Source of the DNA: Deltaproteobacteria bacterium
GTDB taxonomy: Bacteria > Myxococcota_A > Polyangia > Polyangiales > JADZFZ01
Length of the DNA stretch: 45,307 nucleotides
NCBI GenBank assembly: GCA_020854145.1
Contig: JADZFZ010001183.1
Location: forward strand, 1 to 45,307
Direction of reading: 5' to 3'
The translations under genes and the position numbers were made by a program. The notes beneath the pieces were generated by a model. The model did no database searches. It saw only the letters and a list, made by a program, of their open reading frames with translations, and had not been told where the DNA came from. Positions 6,925 through 16,475 of this stretch are shown piece after piece. Position 1 is the first letter of the stretch, and each line of letters begins with the position of its first letter.

Positions 6925-8607
6925 ATGACCGAGTGGCCGCTTCCCTACGCCCCGTTTCTCCGCGAGCTCGAAGAGCTGCTCGCGACGCTCTCGCATGAAG
7001 AGCTCCGGCGGTCGGTCCGGGCGATGGGGCTTGCGCAGCCCACGGACACGAGACGCGTGTGGCTCGCTTCGGTCCGTGCGGGCGCCGAGCCGCCGCGAGC
7101 TCCCGCCCGTGACGAGTCTCTGATCGCCGATGTCGAGGCGTTCATGGCCCGCGCCAATCGCGGCGACTACGCGGGCGACCCGAGCTGGTCGGACATCGCC
7201 GACGCGCTCTTCGCTCGGGCGTCGCGCGCATACGAGGCCGGCCACAAGGATCTCGTCCTCGCGACCGCCGGTCCGCTCATGCGGTTCTTCGGGGATGGGA
7301 AGGACGCATGTCGCGAGGCGCTCGCCGAGTACGAGAGCGTCCTCGATGCGTTCGTCGCCACCGATCTGACGGAGCTCAAGGCCCGGTACCTCCGCGCCCT
7401 GTACGAATCGCTACCCGCCGACGCGCGGGCGCCACGCCTGCTGGCGGAGACCCGCGCGCTCGAGTTCGTGGGTGGCAGCGCGACGCTGCAGGTGCTCCTC
7501 GACGCCGACCCCAGTCCGCTACCCGATTTGGAGTCCTTCCTCCTCTCGTGGGAGGAGGCGCTCCGGGCATGGGAGGTCGACCGGACCAAGCACTTCGACT
7601 CGCACCGGCGCGACTCGCTTCTGCGGGAGGTCGTCCAGCGTCGCGAAGGACTGCGTGGACTTCACGCGCTTGCCCAAAGTGACGCGACGGACCGCGCCGA
7701 GGCCTATACCGAGCTGCTCCGTGCCCGTCATCGCGAAGGGGCATCGAAGGCGGAGCTGCTCGCCATCGCCCGCGAGGCTCTCGAAGCCGTGACCGACGGT
7801 ACGGAGCGCGCCGGATTCGCCGACGTCGTGGCGGGGCTTGCCGCAGCGACAGACGACGCCGTGGCCGAACGCGAAGCGAGACAGACGGCATTCCGCGCGT
7901 GGCCGACGGTCACGCGTCTGTTCGCGCTCGCGCATCCGGGGACTCGAGGCGCACGGGAGATCTTTCGCGCCGAGGCGGAGCTGTACCCGAAGGATCCGCG
8001 CGGGCTCGACACGATCGGCGCGCTTCTCTTCGCGCTCGCGGGCCAGCCGCTCGAGTGCGCGAAGGCGCTCGAAGAAGCCGACACGCTCGGATGGTCGGCG
8101 CCCGACCATCTTGGAGACCTGGCCTTCGTCGCGACCATCCTCTACGGGCTCGGCGACGCGCCGCCCGCGAAGACGGTGGTCCACCATCTGTGGCGGTCGC
8201 TCGATCCAGCCGCATCGGGGCTGTGGACTCCGACGCCCATCCTCGAGGAGGCCGCGTCGGCGAGGCCGTCGGTGGCAGACGCGATCGCGACGAGCGCTCG
8301 GGAGATGGTGCTCACGCCGAGCGAGCGACATCGGCTGCTCACCGTAGCGGCACGTGTGGCCGAGCGACGGCTCTCGATGCTCGGCGATCAGCAGCGTCGC
8401 CGCCGCTACGGGCACGGGGCGCAACTCGTCGTGGCGGCGGCGGAGGGGCTGAGCCTGGGAGGGTACGAGGCGGAAGCGGCGGAGCTGATCGCGCGGGTGC
8501 GCGCGGAGCACCGGTACCGGCCCGCGGTGAACCGGGAGCTGAACGCGGCGATGGCGGCGTCGTCAGGTGCGGGCGTTGCCCGGGTACACCCCCCTGCTCG
8601 CAAGTGA
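6925..8607 (+). CDS. Large helical hypothetical protein, fourth gene of TPR operon
   Basis: With the ATG at 6925 the protein has 560 residues; a TTG at 6883 would add 14. It is Ala/Leu/Arg/Glu-rich and almost entirely helical, with TPR-like pairs (for example SDIADALFARASRAYEAGHKD, and FRAEAELYPKDPRGLDTIGA). No catalytic motif is visible. It ends the operon that begins at 4223. The short gap after the previous gene (stop 6845) contains no obvious terminator. Together with the first gene of the operon it suggests a multi-protein scaffold. The start choice is uncertain, since neither candidate has a strong ribosome binding site. Confidence 0.7.
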   Translation: MTEWPLPYAPFLRELEELLATLSHEELRRSVRAMGLAQPTDTRRVWLASVRAGAEPPRAPARDESLIADVEAFMARANRGDYAGDPSWSDIADALFARASRAYEAGHKDLVLATAGPLMRFFGDGKDACREALAEYESVLDAFVATDLTELKARYLRALYESLPADARAPRLLAETRALEFVGGSATLQVLLDADPSPLPDLESFLLSWEEALRAWEVDRTKHFDSHRRDSLLREVVQRREGLRGLHALAQSDATDRAEAYTELLRARHREGASKAELLAIAREALEAVTDGTERAGFADVVAGLAAATDDAVAEREARQTAFRAWPTVTRLFALAHPGTRGAREIFRAEAELYPKDPRGLDTIGALLFALAGQPLECAKALEEADTLGWSAPDHLGDLAFVATILYGLGDAPPAKTVVHHLWRSLDPAASGLWTPTPILEEAASARPSVADAIATSAREMVLTPSERHRLLTVAARVAERRLSMLGDQQRRRRYGHGAQLVVAAAEGLSLGGYEAEAAELIARVRAEHRYRPAVNRELNAAMAASSGAGVARVHPPARK

Positions 8608-8800
8608 CTGCCGGAGATGGTGGTTCTGGATTGCGGCATCCACGCGGCGTCATAACAAGCTGAGGCCGTGGGTCTCGGTCCCAGTGGACGCGCCGAGCCG
8701 CTCGAATGCGCTGACCGCGTGTCGCCGCTGGCAACGCGCCGCCGGCAATGGGAGCAGTCACGACCAACAAACTGGCGTTCCAAGGTGAGGGAAGTCAACG

Positions 8801-8825
8801 ACTACAGCCGACACTACTTCACAGA
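8801..8825 (+). repeat. Repeated intergenic element, copy 2 (left edge of low-GC island)
   Basis: ACTACAGCCGACACTAC at 8801-8817 matches the core of the element at 2287, 17606, 19942 and 29585 with the same ACTAC-N9-TA spacing. The GTGAG tail is not conserved here. It lies 33 bp before the cyclase start and at the left edge of the lower-GC block. Confidence 0.45.
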
Positions 8826-8857
8826 CCAGCCGGAGTGGTGTCTCCTCGATTGCGCCG

Positions 8858-11227
8858 ATGACCAAGGGCCGCGGAAACCCACCGAATCCTGCGCCGTGGC
8901 AGTTGGCCTCGTGGAGTCATCTGCAGGAGATCGACGCGGAGCACGGGTTGCTCCCGTTCTGGAGAGCTGGCGCCAAAGGAGAGCAGATCCTCGCAGACGC
9001 CGACGCCCTTGAGACATTCGCGAAGGGCTGTGCCGACCCGACCGCCACGACGCCGGGTCCTACCTCAACCGATGAACCACGGGGGTTTCCACCGGCGATC
9101 GTGGCATTCGTCGACATCGTCAACTCCGTCGGGCTCGGCGCGGCACTCGATGAGGAGCACGAACTCCTCTTACGCCTACTATTCCGACGCTGCGCGGCTC
9201 TCGCACGCGAAACTGTGTGGTCAAGCACCTTCGTCTTCCTGGATGGCGACCCATTCACCGCGCAGGCTCGTCCAAGGGTATTCTGGTACGAGCGGTTCAC
9301 TGGCGATGGTCTTCTGCTGTGCCTCCAGCCCTGGGTCGAAGGAGACGCTCCAACCCGTCGGCCCCGCCGGCGAGATCCCAACCGTCCCGTCACAGAAGGC
9401 TGGGGCGCCGGCACATACGAAGACTACCGACGACGCAAGCGCTCCGTTCACCTGGCCCTCGATCTCGCGCATCGGTATGCACGCGCGATCAAGCTCTATT
9501 GGCTGCGGTCGCCCCCAAATGCCAAACGGATTCGAGAGGGTCGTGAGCCTTACGGTTGTGCCGCGGCGATCCACTCCGGATGGGTGTACTGGATGGCACC
9601 CCGCGGCCGCCTGCAGACATGGCATGGATCCGGGCAAGACGCCCAACTCGAACCCGACGGGGTCACTATATCCTACGCTGCTCGCCTGCAGGAATTCGCG
9701 CGTGGGCCCGAACTCGCGAACATCGTCGTGTCGAGCGAGGCTCGGGGGTTAGCCAAGAGATATCGCACTCCCGGCTTCCGATACCTGGAGGGACGGGAGC
9801 AATTGTTTCGAGGTCTGCCCGCGGCGCAACTCGTGTTCGGTGTGCAAGGGCTACGAGTAGTGCCGTTTCTTGAGGACATCGACCCAAGTTGGTCCCACTA
9901 CACGCTCAGTGCTCACCGCGCGGACGTCGGTAGCCAGCTGGCTGACGCAAACATGCGTCTCCCACGTCATCTCGCGGCCCAGCTCAATGACATCGTGTCC
10001 CGCTGGGTCAGCCCCCAGGACAAGCAACCATCGCCCTTCTCACCCGGCGGAGATATTCACCGGAAGGCTCATGGAAGGGCGGCACTACGACAGTGGGGAG
10101 CAATTGAATTCATCTACAGCTTGATATTCGATGCCGATGACGGCGATCCGATTGGCAAGCTCACCCGCTCCCCCCGTGACCGGGACGCTCCGTGGGGCGT
10201 GAACCGTCCTGTGCGCTATCGGCGACTCAGCGCTGCCTACGACCTCCTGCGCAACACGGACCTCTGGCGACAGCGGCCCTGGGCCAATGCACTCCTTGCC
10301 GAGGTGAGCGGATTGCTCGCTCTCTATAGTGGCCCGCTGAGCACGAAGAACGAAGCCGCCTTGTTACCCACGACGCAGTACCCAGACTTCGGAACATCGT
10401 CCGTGAATCATCACCTGACGCGTGCTGACCAGTACCTAAAGGCGGCCCAGCGCCTCGCTACGGGTTCCAGTCGCTTTGACAGCCTGGCTCTTACGGACGC
10501 CTTCGGAATGGTGGCACTTCTCCAGCAGGAGGCCGCGCACCACGATCCCGATGAGCGCGAGCGACGTCACCGGGCGACCTGCGACTACCTCGGGCAGCCT
10601 GGAACCTTCACGCGGAATGCGCTCCGCTGTTTAACCATGATGCAGGCATCTATCGCCCTGTTCCAGCGAGCTTCTGAACCTCGAGCCCGTCCGCCGGGTT
10701 CGGCCCTCTTGCGGCCCACGGTCTGCTCGAGGGACGCGCTCGCCGCCATTGAGGGTGAGTTCGGCCGCTCGTCGCCCGCAGCACCACGCGGTCGCGAATT
10801 CGCGAAACACCTTCGACGCACGCTCGAAGCGCTGCACTCCGATCGGAGTCGCGTCCATGTGCTCTGGACAACGTTGCTCCTTCTGGAGTCGCTGGCCATC
10901 GGCAGGTCGTCGTCTGCTGGGGGTTGGTGGGTGCTACTCGCCGCGCTCCGGAAGCCCTTGGTGAACTCATTGCTTGCTCTCCTGCCGGCGATGGAAAACA
11001 GGCTGCTGCTACTCATGAACCCGGCCGTATTTGGCCACCTAACCCCAAAAATCGACCCGCGGCAGCAAGGCATGGGGCTGTTCGAACTCGTTTCGCCTCC
11101 GGCTGCGGAGGCAATTCTGAGGCGACACGAGGGTCAGGTTCAGGTTGGTACACCGCAACCGGCACCTGCCTCGCGCCGGCGAGGTCCTCTGTCGCAGGTT
11201 GTCCGCCGGAAGAAACCCGACCGGTGA
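8858..11227 (+). CDS. Class III nucleotidyl-cyclase-like protein with large C-terminal helical domain
   Basis: This 789-aa protein has a cyclase-type catalytic layout in residues about 80-300. Metal-binding D86 is in FVDIVNS, D150 is in FTGDGLLL, CAAAIHSGWV is the glycine-rich strand, and ISYAARL retains the transition-state Arg (R276) while the usual Asn before it is Ser (S272). An insertion separates the two Asp motifs. The remaining 480 residues are helical and unrecognised, with a hydrophobic stretch near 700-735. It may make a cyclic nucleotide, or it may be a substrate-binding relic. Its codon use is lower in GC than the flanks. It is convergent with the six-gene operon at 11408-17312 and lies in the same island, so it may sense or signal for it. 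Confidence 0.7.
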   Translation: MTKGRGNPPNPAPWQLASWSHLQEIDAEHGLLPFWRAGAKGEQILADADALETFAKGCADPTATTPGPTSTDEPRGFPPAIVAFVDIVNSVGLGAALDEEHELLLRLLFRRCAALARETVWSSTFVFLDGDPFTAQARPRVFWYERFTGDGLLLCLQPWVEGDAPTRRPRRRDPNRPVTEGWGAGTYEDYRRRKRSVHLALDLAHRYARAIKLYWLRSPPNAKRIREGREPYGCAAAIHSGWVYWMAPRGRLQTWHGSGQDAQLEPDGVTISYAARLQEFARGPELANIVVSSEARGLAKRYRTPGFRYLEGREQLFRGLPAAQLVFGVQGLRVVPFLEDIDPSWSHYTLSAHRADVGSQLADANMRLPRHLAAQLNDIVSRWVSPQDKQPSPFSPGGDIHRKAHGRAALRQWGAIEFIYSLIFDADDGDPIGKLTRSPRDRDAPWGVNRPVRYRRLSAAYDLLRNTDLWRQRPWANALLAEVSGLLALYSGPLSTKNEAALLPTTQYPDFGTSSVNHHLTRADQYLKAAQRLATGSSRFDSLALTDAFGMVALLQQEAAHHDPDERERRHRATCDYLGQPGTFTRNALRCLTMMQASIALFQRASEPRARPPGSALLRPTVCSRDALAAIEGEFGRSSPAAPRGREFAKHLRRTLEALHSDRSRVHVLWTTLLLLESLAIGRSSSAGGWWVLLAALRKPLVNSLLALLPAMENRLLLLMNPAVFGHLTPKIDPRQQGMGLFELVSPPAAEAILRRHEGQVQVGTPQPAPASRRRGPLSQVVRRKKPDR

Positions 11228-11261
11228 CCCGACTGGGTCGAATAGCTATCCTTGGTCCTCC

Positions 11262-11291
11262 GACTTCGCTGAACGTCAGTTCGGCGAAGTC
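11262..11291 (+). terminator. 12-bp hairpin between convergent genes
   Basis: GACTTCGCTGAA (11262-11273) pairs with TTCGGCGAAGTC (11280-11291) over a 6-nt loop, with one G-T wobble. It sits between the cyclase stop (11227) and the kinase stop (11408). There is no T-run, so a bidirectional terminator is plausible but not certain. Confidence 0.5.
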
Positions 11292-11407
11292 CCCCGTGGC
11301 GAATGACGCGTCTCGGTCAGTAGCGTTTGAGACTACGCTGGGGCCCCCCACGCGGCAGCGCCGGCCGGCTAGCCGACGACACCACCGCTGCGACCGCGCG
11401 CAGCAAC

Positions 11408-11941
11408 TCACGGGCGGTTGACTTCCAGCGCGGCGGAGCGCTGAAACTCATCAAGCGTTCCATTATTCCACATCAAGAGATCGATTGCGGTGCCCAGGAG
11501 AGACGCCAGGCCCATGCTGTATTCTCTCATGTCGCGACGGACGAATTGCTCAAGTGTCGCCGCGCGATCCGCGCGGCCGCGGAGCAATCCCCGCTGAAAC
11601 CGAAGGGATGTGTCTGCGAGCACGCCAACGACTCTCGTGCCCGGCACGACTCGCCGGAAGAAGTCGACCTCCCCTGCAGCCCGTAACCCGACAAGAACCA
11701 AATTGTCAAGCCCATGCCCGTCGCGCAGAATGCGGCGATAATTCTCCGCGGCAAATACATCCTCGCCAGCCTCCCGATATCGCCTCACGCAGAAGTCGAT
11801 GATGTCCTCCCCCGGTAGACCCTGCTGCCCAAATGAGGCCTTGACGACATCGGTGGTCTCGAGCACGCAGGCACCCTCGGCCTTTGCGACACGTCCGAAG
11901 GTTGTTTTACCAGAGCACGATGGCCCCGTCACAATCAGCAT
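11408..11941 (-). CDS. P-loop nucleotide-kinase-like protein
   Basis: This 177-aa protein starts at ATG 23 nt after the preceding HAM1-like stop. Walker A is GPSCSGKTT (residues 6-14), directly after a hydrophobic first strand (MLIVT). A helix-rich lid region with several Arg (GLLRGRADRAATLEQFVRRD) follows. Size and layout fit the nucleoside/nucleotide monophosphate kinase or dephospho-CoA-kinase-like group, which transfer phosphate from ATP to small substrates. The substrate cannot be named. As last gene of the island operon it probably acts on a nucleotide made or trimmed by the upstream products. Confidence 0.75.
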   Translation of the reverse strand: MLIVTGPSCSGKTTFGRVAKAEGACVLETTDVVKASFGQQGLPGEDIIDFCVRRYREAGEDVFAAENYRRILRDGHGLDNLVLVGLRAAGEVDFFRRVVPGTRVVGVLADTSLRFQRGLLRGRADRAATLEQFVRRDMREYSMGLASLLGTAIDLLMWNNGTLDEFQRSAALEVNRP

Positions 11942-11964
11942 GGCTAGCTCCGCGCGTTCGAGCC

Positions 11965-12705
11965 TCAGTGGGGGTCGCCCAAGGTTCCGTTGGTTCCGCC
12001 ATCATCCAAAGGAAACAACTCGAGCTGCGGACCAACGACGCTTTCCAACTCGTCATCAACGACGTAGCACGACTGCTCCAGATTGAGGATCGTGTTCAAT
12101 TCGCTAAGTCTCGCGACGACCTGGTCCACCGCCCGCTTGCGAAAGTCATAACGAAACGACTCAGCGAGTGGCATCGCGGCAAACGGGAGGTTCGCACCGT
12201 CCGGTACAAAGATGGTGCCGAATTCACCCGGATTGAGCCATGGCGCGTCAGGCCGCTCCGGCCCGCGATAGGGATCGTGCGCGATCGTTCCACGCACAAC
12301 GCCCCGGAATACAGTGGGCGGCAATCCAGGAACGCTCAGGCAGATGCTCGAAGTTTGACGCACTTCACGCGTACCCTTCTGACGGCACTTGGCGTCAATC
12401 TCCTCAAACGTAGTAACGCTCCACCAGCGCTTCAGATCGAAGCCAGGATAGCTGAATCGGGTTCCCCTGCTGTAAGCCTCGATTCGCACCTCGGTGTCCT
12501 CAATGAGAAACGGGCGGGAGAATCGACTCCGGAGATACTCCGCCCCCGTGCGGAGCGACTCGCTGGCGCGTTCCACCTGCAGTTCCGGATAGCCACGAAA
12601 TCCACTCCAGCGACGCAAGACAACGCCGTGAAGGGAAAACAGCGTTCCCAGGTGCGCGCCCTTTTTGGCGCTGGTCGTCAACAAGTATACGCGTAACCGC
12701 TTCAC
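11965..12705 (-). CDS. HAM1/RdgB-family NTP pyrophosphatase-like protein
   Basis: The GTG start (12703-12705) overlaps the previous stop as GTGA, giving 246 aa. Family landmarks are the first strand with TSAKK (11-15), GYPELQ (38-43), the acidic motif FLIEDTEV (66-73), a YPGFDLK segment (86-92), FGTIFVPDG (162-170) corresponding to the family's FGYDPIFxPdG, and YDFRKRA (186-192) for the SHR region. HAM1/RdgB enzymes hydrolyse non-canonical (d)NTPs such as ITP or XTP to the monophosphate. The protein is longer than the usual 190-200 aa, and the exact FGYDP and SHR residues have diverged, so the substrate may be unusual. Its setting between a GHMP protein and a nucleotide kinase supports nucleotide processing. 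Confidence 0.8.
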   Translation of the reverse strand: MKRLRVYLLTTSAKKGAHLGTLFSLHGVVLRRWSGFRGYPELQVERASESLRTGAEYLRSRFSRPFLIEDTEVRIEAYSRGTRFSYPGFDLKRWWSVTTFEEIDAKCRQKGTREVRQTSSICLSVPGLPPTVFRGVVRGTIAHDPYRGPERPDAPWLNPGEFGTIFVPDGANLPFAAMPLAESFRYDFRKRAVDQVVARLSELNTILNLEQSCYVVDDELESVVGPQLELFPLDDGGTNGTLGDPH

Positions 12706-13718
12706 GGCCGTACGCGCTCGATGAATCGGTGCCGACGCACCGTTGCGCCAGTTGTGGGGCTGTTGGTCCACCAGTATGACTCTATCACGCCGGACTCGCG
12801 GAGGTCACGGAGCCACGCATTAGCTTTACTCGGGGATCTGCTTAGCGCGTACAATGCAGGGCCGTTGCTCGACAAGCCTATTGCATCGATCCCGTGAGCA
12901 TCCGCGCGTTCGTAAACATGCCGCACCTCATCCGACTGCAGGCGCAACTCGCACGACTTGAAATAGGCGCGCTGTAGCTCGCCGACCGTCTGGCAGAACG
13001 CCCGATAGTCCGCCTCCGCGACGGCAGCAGCCATTCGAAAACAAACAATATAGGCGATCTCATGGACACTGGAGCGTGGCACCGGGCAAATTTGGCGGAA
13101 GTGGTCCAGTTCCAATTGGCCTTCGACAATGACTCCCTTTGGAAGCACCACGAGAAGCGGCCAAGGGAATGCCCGAGAAAAGAGCGCGGAAGGAACCGTG
13201 GTCCGGCTCGAGAAACGCGTCGGCACGAATTGATCGCTGGCTCCGGATGCCTGGGGGGCGACAGGATGCCCACCGTCGATTAGGAACCCACCACGGTCGA
13301 ACGTGTTGACGCCAACCCCAGATGTTCGGGCCCGTTTTGCTAGCTTTGCTATCTCGGCCGTCGGGACCGTGGCGCCAAACAGCTCAGCAGTCGCGCGACC
13401 CACGCCAAGCAAAGTCGCCGTCTTCGACCCGAAACCCCGATGAACGGGGATGCTCTCGAGAACGTCGACCCGGACCGCCCCGCACGCGATCTTGTCGAGG
13501 TAGTTCGTCAGGAACTCGGTGACCTCGGACGTGTAAGGGAATCCGGGGCCCCCAACCTCAAGCGCCGAGGATCGGGAGACACGACAGTGGAACAGCGGCC
13601 ACGAGATGGCAATACCCGCGCCGCCATTCACGCGGTCACTGCCGACCGAGAGGTCGATCAGCGTGAGTTCCAGCCGGCTGGGGACCCGAATAGATACCGA
13701 CTTGATGACGTTGTTCAT
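12702..13718 (-). CDS. GHMP-superfamily protein of the beta-RFAP synthase family
   Basis: This 338-aa protein starts at ATG, overlapping the membrane-protein stop as ATGA. It has RLELTLIDL (15-23), GGAGIAI (32-38), the GHMP glycine loop PVHRGFGSKTA (91-101), and SGVGVNTFDRGGFLIDGGH (133-151). A later stretch, RSSVHEIAYIVCFRMAAA, and SSNGPALYAL complete the pattern of 4-(beta-D-ribofuranosyl)aminobenzene-5'-phosphate synthase. That family joins PRPP to p-aminobenzoate with decarboxylation, forming a C-C ribosyl bond for methanopterin. No other methanopterin genes are present, so it is probably repurposed. The residue match is from memory of the family; the enzyme reaction here is inference. 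Confidence 0.75.
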   Translation of the reverse strand: MNNVIKSVSIRVPSRLELTLIDLSVGSDRVNGGAGIAISWPLFHCRVSRSSALEVGGPGFPYTSEVTEFLTNYLDKIACGAVRVDVLESIPVHRGFGSKTATLLGVGRATAELFGATVPTAEIAKLAKRARTSGVGVNTFDRGGFLIDGGHPVAPQASGASDQFVPTRFSSRTTVPSALFSRAFPWPLLVVLPKGVIVEGQLELDHFRQICPVPRSSVHEIAYIVCFRMAAAVAEADYRAFCQTVGELQRAYFKSCELRLQSDEVRHVYERADAHGIDAIGLSSNGPALYALSRSPSKANAWLRDLRESGVIESYWWTNSPTTGATVRRHRFIERVRP

Positions 13719-14605
13719 CGACCTAACTGAGACCGAGCAGCGAGCGCCTCCTGCGCAGTGGGAACGCGCGACCACTCGGGGTGCTCCCGAGGCGGCGTCC
13801 AGAGGCTCTCGAAATGGAGGAGATACTGCTCCGCTAGAATGCTCTTCGAATCAACCTCGAGGGTCGTGGTGAGACGACTGAGCCGGTTGATTAGGTACGG
13901 ACCCACGAACACTACGTCGTCTAGACGATAGATGCTGACGGTCGGAATCGTCGAATGCCAACGAATCTGGATTCGTGCATGTCCCGACCGAAGGACGAGG
14001 TCGGTAAGGCGAAGAACCCATTCAGAAGTGTCGCCTGCCGGTCTGCCCTCCTCGACATCTCGCGTGCGGCAGTACGCCCCGCAAGGCTCGGGAACGAGAA
14101 TTCGGATTTCCAACTGATCGCGCTCGGTGACCCAACGGACCAGGTCGTCGCCAACATCCTGTTGGAAGTGCTTTAGGCTCATTCCCAACAAATCGAGGCG
14201 CTCGCGCACGCGCCCCTGGTGGTCCTGATAGACGCTCCGGATGTATCTGTCGGGGTGCACCCTCCGCAACCCCGCCGTCTTTACTAGTTCCGACGTCTGC
14301 CGAAATTCTTCTAGCGTCCGGCGGAGCATCTGGGATTCGGCTCTCGCGGTCCGGCGATCGGCCCAAGTGCCCACCAACATGACGAGGGCGACCAGCGCCG
14401 ATGCCATCACAGACTGACCAACGCCGAACCAGACGTTCTGAGCGATGCCCGCAAGGGTAACGCCGGGCTCGATGTTCACGAAGTAGAACCCGAGGCCGAG
14501 CAGGACGAGGGGCAGCAGCGCGAATACTATCCACAAGATCGTGGAACTTGCGGCGCTGTCCGGTGCCGAAGTGGCATGACTTGTCGTGGGATCCGTCTCC
14601 GCCAT
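13715..14605 (-). CDS. Two-TM membrane protein with cytosolic PLD-like domain lacking HKD
   Basis: This 296-aa protein starts at ATG behind AGAGGCTGG, 10 nt after the ammonia-lyase stop. TM segments lie at about 22-43 and 59-80, with a short external loop. A helical linker (about 85-150) leads to a cytosolic domain. That domain has LEIRILVPEP, HARIQIRWH, VSIYRLDDVVFVGPYL and YLLHFESLW, the strand order of phospholipase-D-like domains but without the HxK(x4)D motif. Such inactive PLD-like modules are probable binding or regulatory domains. In the operon it could tether or sense the small-molecule product at the membrane. It is the only membrane component of the island operon. Confidence 0.65.
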   Translation of the reverse strand: MAETDPTTSHATSAPDSAASSTILWIVFALLPLVLLGLGFYFVNIEPGVTLAGIAQNVWFGVGQSVMASALVALVMLVGTWADRRTARAESQMLRRTLEEFRQTSELVKTAGLRRVHPDRYIRSVYQDHQGRVRERLDLLGMSLKHFQQDVGDDLVRWVTERDQLEIRILVPEPCGAYCRTRDVEEGRPAGDTSEWVLRLTDLVLRSGHARIQIRWHSTIPTVSIYRLDDVVFVGPYLINRLSRLTTTLEVDSKSILAEQYLLHFESLWTPPREHPEWSRVPTAQEALAARSQLGR

Positions 14606-14615
14606 CTGCCAGCCT

Positions 14616-16250
14616 CTAGATCTTATCGACGCCGTCGGAGAATGCCATCCTGGCAGCATCAAGCACCGCGCCAGTTTCGACCAACCCGGCTATCGTGCCG
14701 ATGTCATCATGAATCCATCGGTCTCCGTCGAATGAAGCGGGCACGGAGTCCCTGATCAGCGAGTAGACAGGTTGTGTACCTCGTCCCAGGCGACATCGGG
14801 GCGCCTTGGGTTCTGCTACCGCGAGCGCTTGAGTTGCCATCAGGAGCTCAATCGACACGATTGCCAGTGCATTGCGGACCACTTCCGCAGCTTTCCTCGA
14901 ACACCACGTGCTATTGCTGATGTGGTCTTCCTGGTTGCTCTTCGTGGGGATGCTGTCGGCGCTTGCAGGAACGCTCAGCGTACGGTTTTCGGCGACAAGC
15001 GCAGCCATGCTGCACTGTGCCACCGAGAACCCGGTGTTGAGCCCCGGATCGCCAGCAACGAGATTCACCGGCAGCCCGAAACTGGTTGAGGGATCCAACA
15101 GCCGACTGGCTCGGCGCTCACTAATCGAGCCAAGATCGGTCGTTGCAAGCGCCAGCAGATCCATGGCTTGCGCGATATACTGCCCATGAAAATTGCCGCC
15201 CGACAGGACATCGTAAGAGCTGGAAGCGTCATCGACTGGAAACATGAGCGGGTTATCGGTGGCACTGTTGAGTTCCACTCGCAGGATGTTGCGAACATAT
15301 CGTAGCGCGTCCCGGACAGGGCCATGGACTTGCGGCGCGCAGCGAATAGAGTAGGCATCCTGGAGTCGCCCCCTTGGCAAGGGAACTCCAGGATCACCGG
15401 GAACGCCTGATGCTCGAGGGGCGCTGCAGCGCTCACTGCCTTCGAGGAGCTGGCGCACTGCGGTTGCGGTCTGGAGCTGACCCGGATGCGGTCGGGCAGC
15501 GTGTATTCGGTTGTCGAACGGCGTGAGATCTGCGCGGAGTGCTTCCATCGTCATGGCAAGCGCCACCTCAGAGCTCAGTGCCAGGGTTACTGCGTCGTGG
15601 CTCGCCAGGGTTGCGACGGCCAAGCTAACGGTGCTCCCGTTAAGGAGGGCCAGTGCCTCTTTGGCTTCCAGGTCAAAGGCAGCCGAGAGGCCGGCTTGGC
15701 GCAGCGCAGCAGCAGCGGCCATGCGTTCGCCGCGGTACGTTACTTCCGCGCGCGGATGGCCCATTAGGGCGGCAGAAATGTAGGCGAGTGGCGCTAGGTC
15801 GCCACTGGCGCCAACACTGCCTTTCTGGGGAACGACGGGATGAACTCCGGCCTGCAGCATACTCAACAGTCGCTCGACAACGTCAGGCCGAACCCCAGAA
15901 TGACCGCGCGCGTTCGCGTTCGCCCGGAGCAGCATCGTGGCGCGGACCACGTCCTCAGGGAATGGCGGCCCCGTTCCGGCGCCATGAGCGTTGACAAGCA
16001 GTCTCTGGAATTCGGTCATACGGTCGGGGGGCACCGTCCAATCCATAAGGCGTCCTACGCCTGTATTGAATCCGTATATCGCTCCGGGCGTTCCGTTCAG
16101 CCATTTACTCTCGACGTGCGCGCGGGCGCGCGCGAGACGGTCCCGGGCCTTCGGGTCGAGCGCGACTGAGCAGCACTCTGTTGGGGGCGGTCGAGCGACG
16201 CGGACGACGTCGTCCAGACCCAACGAGCGGCCGTCCAAGGATAGCGGCAT
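14616..16250 (-). CDS. Histidine/aromatic amino acid ammonia-lyase (MIO family)
   Basis: Chosen start is the ATG at 16248-16250 behind GGCGAG, giving 544 aa; an upstream extension to 16352 is open but unlikely. The MIO triad Ala-Ser-Gly is at 148-150 in GSVGASGDLAPLAY. Y59 (IYGFNTGVG), LLNGST, QDAYSIRCAPQVHG, NSATDNPL, SGGNFHGQ and NQEDHIS supply the other active-site elements, so catalysis should be intact. The selectivity loop reads VNAHGAG, with His where histidine ammonia-lyase has its SH pair. Such enzymes eliminate ammonia from His, Tyr or Phe to give the arylacrylate. No hut genes are nearby. It is the second gene of the operon, suggesting supply or modification of an aromatic acid. 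The exact substrate is not known. Confidence 0.85.
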   Translation of the reverse strand: MPLSLDGRSLGLDDVVRVARPPPTECCSVALDPKARDRLARARAHVESKWLNGTPGAIYGFNTGVGRLMDWTVPPDRMTEFQRLLVNAHGAGTGPPFPEDVVRATMLLRANANARGHSGVRPDVVERLLSMLQAGVHPVVPQKGSVGASGDLAPLAYISAALMGHPRAEVTYRGERMAAAAALRQAGLSAAFDLEAKEALALLNGSTVSLAVATLASHDAVTLALSSEVALAMTMEALRADLTPFDNRIHAARPHPGQLQTATAVRQLLEGSERCSAPRASGVPGDPGVPLPRGRLQDAYSIRCAPQVHGPVRDALRYVRNILRVELNSATDNPLMFPVDDASSSYDVLSGGNFHGQYIAQAMDLLALATTDLGSISERRASRLLDPSTSFGLPVNLVAGDPGLNTGFSVAQCSMAALVAENRTLSVPASADSIPTKSNQEDHISNSTWCSRKAAEVVRNALAIVSIELLMATQALAVAEPKAPRCRLGRGTQPVYSLIRDSVPASFDGDRWIHDDIGTIAGLVETGAVLDAARMAFSDGVDKI

Positions 16251-16475
16251 GTGCTCGCCGGATTGCGGCGGCGTCGACTTGGAACTGTGGGAGGCGTCTG
16301 ACACGGCGAGCAGGATACCACCCGAAGGGTGACGTCCGCGCGTCGCCGGCATCCTCGATGTGCGCCTGTGAGGCTCCGCACGTCTGACCGCCGGCGAGGA
16401 GCACCGCTACGGTCGCGAAGCATACACGCGCCTGCGCCCACGGGGGCCGAGCGGTTCGCGTTTCTCGCGTAGGCT

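Noticed and set aside
8858..11227. Assignment of the cyclase as a Pycsar PycC
   Set aside because: The protein is far longer than typical PycC, has Ser for Asn in the active site, and has no adjacent PycTM or PycTIR effector in the same operon.
12702..13718. Beta-RFAP synthase homologue as evidence for methanopterin biosynthesis
   Set aside because: No other methanopterin or C1-transfer genes are in the window; the context is nucleotide and aromatic chemistry.
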